In this document: positions 5,958 through 9,626 of the stretch, piece by piece
Numbering within the stretch: position 1 is the first letter of the stretch
Layout of the letters: every line of letters starts with the position of its first letter
NCBI RefSeq assembly: GCF_910587525.1
Contig: NZ_CAJULS010000091.1
Coordinates: forward strand, 1 to 9,626
DNA: 9,626 nt
Reading direction: 5' to 3'
Origin: an uncultured Oscillibacter sp.
GTDB taxonomy: Bacteria; Bacillota; Clostridia; Oscillospirales; Oscillospiraceae
Made by a program: the position numbers and the translations under genes
The notes under the pieces: model-generated
Database searches by the model: none
Told to the model about the DNA's origin: nothing
What the model saw: only the letters and a program-made list of their open reading frames with translations

Positions 5958-5986
5958 ATTGTATGCGCCGGTATTTGTGGATATGC
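5958..5986 (-). promoter_or_regulatory. Sigma-E-type sporulation promoter of the M23/M50 pair
   Basis: GCATATC (5980-5986), a 14-nt spacer, then CATACAAT (5958-5965). The B. subtilis sigma-E consensus is KMATATT, 14-15 nt, CATACAHT. The match is 6 of 7 at -35 and 8 of 8 at -10, with correct spacing. Transcription would start near 5951, leaving the AAGGAGG site at 5938-5944 and the ATG at 5929 properly placed. No sigma-A-like promoter is seen in the gap. Confidence 0.75.
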
Positions 5987-6007
5987 CTTCAGAGGAGGGG
6001 AAACAGC

Positions 6008-6037
6008 ACAGGACCGCCGGTTTCCCGGCGGTCCTGT
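6008..6037. terminator. Perfect 12-bp hairpin at the end of the FAD/Rieske gene
   Basis: A stem of 6008-6019 with 6026-6037 and a 6-nt loop. The last base of the oxidoreductase stop codon is part of the stem. On the minus strand it is followed by GCTGTTT, a poor T tract, so termination may be incomplete or the hairpin may mainly stabilise the 3' end. Confidence 0.6.
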
Positions 6038-7359
6038 CACTGTGGTTCACTTTCAGATTTATAGCCTTTGAGATCTCCTGTGGCCGGATTGTCAATCAGA
6101 CGCCCCTCCCTTGTAAAGCGGGAACCGTGGCAGGGACAGTCCCAGGTGCGCTCCTGGGGATTCCATTTCAACGCGCAGCCCATGTGAGGACACCGCGGCC
6201 TTGCCGGTTTCAGCAGGCTCAGCACCGCCTCGGCGGCGTTGACTGCCAGCTGGGGCCGGAGTATCGTTCGAGAGGGAGAGAACACCGGAGCCCATGGATT
6301 CTCCCGGCCTGTCACCAGGTCCCCCAGGAGCATAGCCGCCGCCATGGAGGAGGTCATCCCCCATTTGTTGAAACCCGTGGCCACGTAGAGTCCCTGGGTT
6401 CTGGCGGAATAGGGCCCGACATAGGGTACGCCGTCCAGCGTCATACAGTCCTGGGCCGCCCAGCGGGCCCGTTCTCTGGAAGCCGGGTAATACCGGGCTG
6501 CGCACCGCTTCAGCTCCTTCCAGCCGCCGCCCTGTCCTCCGGTGCGGTGGCCTCCGCCGCCCAGAAGCAGCAGCTCCCCGGCGTTCCGGAGGGACAAGCC
6601 GTCCTCCGCCTCGTCCACATACATTCCCGCCACATCAGCGGCATTCTCCAGCGCCAGAACATAAGAACGACGCTGGTACATCTTGAGAAAATAGCTGCCG
6701 TGCTTGTTGAGGAACGGAAAGTGGGTGCAGACAATCATCTTTTCCGCCCGGATCTTCCCTGCCGGTGTCGCCGCCACACAGGGCCCCAACTCTAAAACCG
6801 GCGTGTGTTCGTAAATGCGGAGCCCTTTTGAGATCGCCGCCGCGAACCGCAGCGGATCAAACTGGGCCTGGCCGGGAAAACGCACCGCCCCAGCTGTAGA
6901 AAATGGCAGCGGCGTCTCCTCCTTCAGCTCCGCCGAAACCCCCAGCGCCTCCAAGGCCCGCAGCTCCTGCTCCAGCTTTCTCCTGTCACTCCGGGAATAG
7001 ACGAAAGCATCCTTCTCCTCAAATCCGCAGTCTATTCCGGTACACAGCCGCCGGTATTCCCGCACAGCCGCCTGGTTGGCCTGCAGATACATCCCCGCCC
7101 GCTCCGCGCCGAACTGCCGCAGAAGTTTGTCATAGATCAGCCCGTGCTGGGAGGTAATCTTGGCCGTGGTGTCTTTCGTTATGCCGCCGCAGAGTGCATC
7201 GGCTTCCACCAGGATATTCTCCACGCCCAGCTCCGTCAAACGGCGGGCACACAGCAACCCTGCCAGCCCGCCGCCGATGACCAGCACATCCGTACGGCAA
7301 TCGCCTTGCAGAGAGGGAAACCGGGGAAGCTCCGTCCCTCTGGACCAAATTGACTCCAT
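6037..7359 (-). CDS. FAD-dependent oxidoreductase with C-terminal Rieske 2Fe-2S domain
   Basis: A 440-residue protein with two parts. Residues about 24-370 form a DAO-type FAD domain, with the dinucleotide motif GGGLAG at 29-34 and a GGITKDTTAKITSQHG block at about 58-73. Residues about 380-440 form a Rieske domain, with CPHMGC at 390-395 and CPCHGSRF at 408-415. C390, H392, C408 and H411 would bind the cluster, and C395 and C410 could form the structural disulfide. The layout matches the B. subtilis YhfW type; the substrate is unknown, with amine or proline-like compounds suggested only by the fold. There is no signal peptide, so it is probably cytoplasmic. The ATG at 7359 has a GGTGAT site 5 nt upstream. 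A 40-nt gap separates it from the exonuclease gene; I see no convincing promoter in it, so co-transcription is likely. Confidence 0.92.
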   Translation of the reverse strand: MESIWSRGTELPRFPSLQGDCRTDVLVIGGGLAGLLCARRLTELGVENILVEADALCGGITKDTTAKITSQHGLIYDKLLRQFGAERAGMYLQANQAAVREYRRLCTGIDCGFEEKDAFVYSRSDRRKLEQELRALEALGVSAELKEETPLPFSTAGAVRFPGQAQFDPLRFAAAISKGLRIYEHTPVLELGPCVAATPAGKIRAEKMIVCTHFPFLNKHGSYFLKMYQRRSYVLALENAADVAGMYVDEAEDGLSLRNAGELLLLGGGGHRTGGQGGGWKELKRCAARYYPASRERARWAAQDCMTLDGVPYVGPYSARTQGLYVATGFNKWGMTSSMAAAMLLGDLVTGRENPWAPVFSPSRTILRPQLAVNAAEAVLSLLKPARPRCPHMGCALKWNPQERTWDCPCHGSRFTREGRLIDNPATGDLKGYKSESEPQ

Positions 7360-7399
7360 CTTTCATCACCGGAGATAGTATGCGGCATTCCCGAAATTT

Positions 7400-8392
7400 T
7401 TAAGCGTTCTTTTTTAAAACAGCGGCCGGTTTCGCCTCCTGCTGATGCCTCCGCCGCTTTCCGGCCCCGCTCCGGCAGACGTGGGTGCCGCCCTGCCGCG
7501 CCGCCTCGTACTCCTGCATCAGCTCCGGCGTGATGGCCGGGACAGACCGCCGCCCCACCCAGGCACCGTCCTCCCGAGCGGTCAGCGTCAGCCGGCATAA
7601 AAACCGCCCATGTTCCTGACAGCGGAACACCGCATAATAGACCAGAGGGACCGCCGCGCCTCTTGGCCGCGCAAAACTCCACCGGCTCACAGAGCCCACC
7701 CGTCCGCACACGGGGCAGCTCGGATGCCGCCCCGCCTTGGCATTCAAAACATCCGCCGGGCTGGACAAAGGTCCCACTTTCCGGCGGGACTGCCGCGGAA
7801 AGGGCAGTTTAGAAAGACGCGGCGAGAGCAGTCGGCGAGGCTTTTTCCGCTTGTCCGGCCGGTAGGCCAGAGCCTCCGGTGTGATCCAGCCGGCTACCAC
7901 AGCAGTGTACATGGCGTCATTGAGCGCATTGTGATAATCGAACACATCCGGAATGCCGCAGTACTCCGCCGCCCGCCACAGCGCCACCTGCTGTTCCGTG
8001 CCCACCAGATAAGAAAAGGCCATCTGGAGGTCGCAGACCGTCTCCACCGGCACTGGAGGGATTTTCCAGTATTCGCAGTTCTGCCGCAGCGCTTTGAAGT
8101 CGTCTCCGCCGCCCCAGGCGGCGAAGGCAGTCTCTCCCCCGCACCAGGCCCGGAACTGCTCCAGCGCAGCGGGAAACTCCACCGTGGACTGAACGGAGGC
8201 CTGGAGTTCCGGCAGCTTCCGCGCCCCCGGGTCAAACCGCTTGTGAACCGTGGGTCTGATGAAAATGCTGAACGTGTCCACAATGGGTCCGCCGATCTCC
8301 GTTACCCGGACCGCACCGATCTGAAGAATCTCGTCCAGAGGTTTTTTGTCATAGCTGCGGTTCCACTCCAAGTCCAGGATAATCATCTGCAT
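7400..8392 (-). CDS. DEDDh-type 3'-5' exonuclease with C-terminal Cys/His cluster
   Basis: A 330-residue protein. The N-terminal 170 residues form a DnaQ-like exonuclease. ExoI is ILDLEW with D7 and E9, ExoII is WGGGDDFKAL with D97 or D98, and ExoIII is HNALNDAMYTA with H154 and D159, giving the DEDDh set. Related KapD/ERI-1-like enzymes trim RNA or DNA 3' ends; the substrate here is unknown. A basic linker (about 178-225) leads to a C-terminal region with C226-x2-C229 and C258-x2-H261, which resembles a zinc ribbon, then a basic tail. ATG at 8392 is chosen; an equally plausible ATG lies two codons later and neither has a strong binding site. No promoter is seen between the tsf terminator and this gene, so some read-through is likely. 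The nuclease fold is secure; the C-terminal domain is my inference. Confidence 0.9.
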   Translation of the reverse strand: MQMIILDLEWNRSYDKKPLDEILQIGAVRVTEIGGPIVDTFSIFIRPTVHKRFDPGARKLPELQASVQSTVEFPAALEQFRAWCGGETAFAAWGGGDDFKALRQNCEYWKIPPVPVETVCDLQMAFSYLVGTEQQVALWRAAEYCGIPDVFDYHNALNDAMYTAVVAGWITPEALAYRPDKRKKPRRLLSPRLSKLPFPRQSRRKVGPLSSPADVLNAKAGRHPSCPVCGRVGSVSRWSFARPRGAAVPLVYYAVFRCQEHGRFLCRLTLTAREDGAWVGRRSVPAITPELMQEYEAARQGGTHVCRSGAGKRRRHQQEAKPAAVLKKNA

Positions 8393-8428
8393 CACTTCTT
8401 TTCTCTCTTGTTCTCTCCGCGTACCGGC

Positions 8429-8463
8429 AAAAGGCCCGGGGCAACGACAGTTGCTCCGGGCCC
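8429..8463 (-). terminator. Terminator of the rpsB-tsf operon
   Basis: A GC-rich stem of 12 bp with one internal mismatch (8433-8445 with 8450-8462) and a 4-nt loop. It is followed on the minus strand by four T residues. It starts about 20 nt after the tsf stop. The short T tract may allow read-through to the exonuclease. Confidence 0.8.
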
Positions 8464-8481
8464 GTGGATGCAATCGGGATA

Positions 8482-9399
8482 TCAGCCCTTCACCATGGAG
8501 GCAATCTCCTCGGCGAAGTTCTCCTGCTTCTTCTCGATGCCCTCGCCCTTCTCAAAGCGCACGGCATCCTTGAAGGTGATGGTGCCGCCCAGGGACTTGG
8601 CGGCGGCGGCCAGATACTTCTCTACGGTCAGATCTCCGTCCTTCACAAACTCCTGCTGGAGCAGGCAGTTTTCGGTGTAGAACTTGTTCAGCTTGCCCAG
8701 GACAATTTTCTCCCGGACCTGCTCAGGCTTGGAGGCCATCTTGGGATCGTTCTCCATCTGGGCCATCATGATCTTCTTCTCCTCGTCCAGGACATCCTGG
8801 GTCACCTGGGTCTTATCCCAGAAGCGGGGATTCAGCGCGGCAATCTGCATGGCCACATCCTTGCCGGCCTCTTCCACCTTCTCGGCGGGCAGGTCGGTAT
8901 CCAGATTCACCAGCACGCCGATCTTGCCGCCGGCGTGGACATAGGGAACGCAGACGCCGCCCTCGAAGCGGGCAAAGCGGCGGACCTTGATATTCTCACC
9001 GATGACCAGGACCATCTCCTGCTGCTGCTGGAGAACAGTCAGGTCAGTGCCGTTGTACTTGCACTCCATCAGAGCGTCCAGGTCAGCGGGATTTGCCGCG
9101 GCCACAGTGGCGGCCACACCCTTGACGAAGTCCACAAACTTCTCGTTCTTGCCGACAAAGTCGGTCTCGGCGTTGACCTCCACCACGACGCCCACACCGT
9201 TCACAACGGCGGCATAAGCCATGCCCTCGGCGGCAATACGGTCAGCCTTCTTCACAGAGGCAGCCAAACCCTTCTCACGCAGGTACTCGATGGCCTTGTC
9301 CATATCGCCGTCAGAGGCGGCCAGGGCCTTTTTGCAGTCCATCATGCCTACGCCGGTCATCTCGCGCAGGTTCTTTACATCAGTCGCGCTGAAAGCCAT
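8482..9399 (-). CDS. tsf: Translation elongation factor Ts
   Basis: A 305-residue guanine nucleotide exchange factor that recycles EF-Tu-GDP. The N-terminal UBA-like domain has the signature LREMTGVGMMDCKKAL (11-26), and the core contains the EF-Tu-contacting TDFV block (79-82) in AETDFVGKNEKF. The rest continues without breaks to a normal C-terminus. Length is typical. The ATG at 9399 has a GGAGG site 9 nt upstream. It follows rpsB by 36 nt with no terminator between, the usual rpsB-tsf operon. In many Firmicutes pyrH and frr come next, but here a terminator and an exonuclease gene follow. Identification is very secure. Confidence 0.98.
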   Translation of the reverse strand: MAFSATDVKNLREMTGVGMMDCKKALAASDGDMDKAIEYLREKGLAASVKKADRIAAEGMAYAAVVNGVGVVVEVNAETDFVGKNEKFVDFVKGVAATVAAANPADLDALMECKYNGTDLTVLQQQQEMVLVIGENIKVRRFARFEGGVCVPYVHAGGKIGVLVNLDTDLPAEKVEEAGKDVAMQIAALNPRFWDKTQVTQDVLDEEKKIMMAQMENDPKMASKPEQVREKIVLGKLNKFYTENCLLQQEFVKDGDLTVEKYLAAAAKSLGGTITFKDAVRFEKGEGIEKKQENFAEEIASMVKG

Positions 9400-9435
9400 A
9401 ATTGCGTTCCTCCAAATTTATTGTATCGCCGTATC

Positions 9436-9626
9436 TCACTCGGCGGCGGCAGGGGCGGCTTCCTCGGTCTGCTCGCCCTGGCGGCCCTCCAGCACGGCGT
9501 TGGCCATGATGGAGGAGATCAGCTTGATGGCCCGGATGGCGTCGTCGTTTCCGGGGATCACATAGTCGATTTCGTCGGGGTCGCAGTTGGTATCGGCGAT
9601 GGCCACCACGGGGATGCCCAGCTTGT
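9436..9626 (-). CDS. rpsB: Small-subunit ribosomal protein uS2, C-terminal fragment (cut by window edge)
   Basis: The last 63 codons of a gene that enters from the right edge. The block LGIPVVAIADTNCDP, followed by IDYVIPGNDDAIRAIKLI, is diagnostic of ribosomal protein S2. An acidic, alanine-rich tail ends the protein at the TGA at 9438-9436. It is the first gene of the rpsB-tsf pair; its start and promoter are outside the window. Confidence 0.97.
   Translation of the reverse strand, partial: KLGIPVVAIADTNCDPDEIDYVIPGNDDAIRAIKLISSIMANAVLEGRQGEQTEEAAPAAAE

Noticed and set aside
6065..6795. Plus-strand open frame opposite the FAD/Rieske gene.
   Set aside because: It is antisense to well-conserved FAD and Rieske motifs and has no features of its own.
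7376..7405. Possible sigma-G-like promoter (GCTTA, 18 nt, CATACTA) before the FAD/Rieske gene.
   Set aside because: The -35 has a mismatch, and the predicted start would fall within the GGTGAT ribosome binding site, leaving no usable leader.
1..9626. CRISPR arrays, tRNA or rRNA genes, insertion sequences and prophage genes.
   Set aside because: No regularly spaced repeats, cloverleaf-like segments, transposase or integrase motifs were seen on either strand.

Overview
The window is a dense, high-GC stretch in which every gene I can support lies on the minus strand, so transcription runs from high to low coordinates. The content (purine-rich Shine-Dalgarno sites, RbgA, small single-TM signal peptidases, a SpoIVFA/SpoIVFB-like pair) points to a spore-forming Firmicute. 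The high GC and gene set suggest a gut-type clostridium of the Oscillospiraceae (Flavonifractor/Oscillibacter-like). This taxonomic placement is inference; no marker was searched.

Layout in transcription order. (1) 9626-8482: the C-terminal end of rpsB and complete tsf, closed by a hairpin terminator at about 8429-8463. (2) 8392-7400: a DEDDh 3'-5' exonuclease with an added C-terminal Cys/His cluster. (3) 7359-6037: an FAD-dependent oxidoreductase fused to a C-terminal Rieske 2Fe-2S domain, with a perfect 12-bp hairpin at its stop codon. (4) 5929-4366: an M23-peptidase membrane protein overlapping an M50 intramembrane metalloprotease. This is the arrangement of SpoIVFA and SpoIVFB, and it is preceded by a near-perfect sigma-E-type promoter. 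(5) 4219-3878: rplS with its own promoter, a structured leader and a textbook terminator. (6) 3770 to the window start: a tightly packed operon of two tandem type I signal peptidases, rbgA, three small membrane-protein genes and the start of rnhB. It has its own extended -10 promoter, and most junctions are 4-nt overlaps.

How the genes fit together: rpsB-tsf, rplS and rbgA serve ribosomes and translation. The signal peptidases process exported proteins. The M23/M50 pair probably releases the mother-cell sigma factor during sporulation. The order rplS, lepB, rbgA, rnhB is a familiar Firmicute neighbourhood. Here it is modified by a duplicated signal peptidase and by three unfamiliar membrane genes inserted between rbgA and rnhB. 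No CRISPR array, tRNA, rRNA, insertion sequence or prophage gene was seen. No gap between genes exceeds 150 bases.
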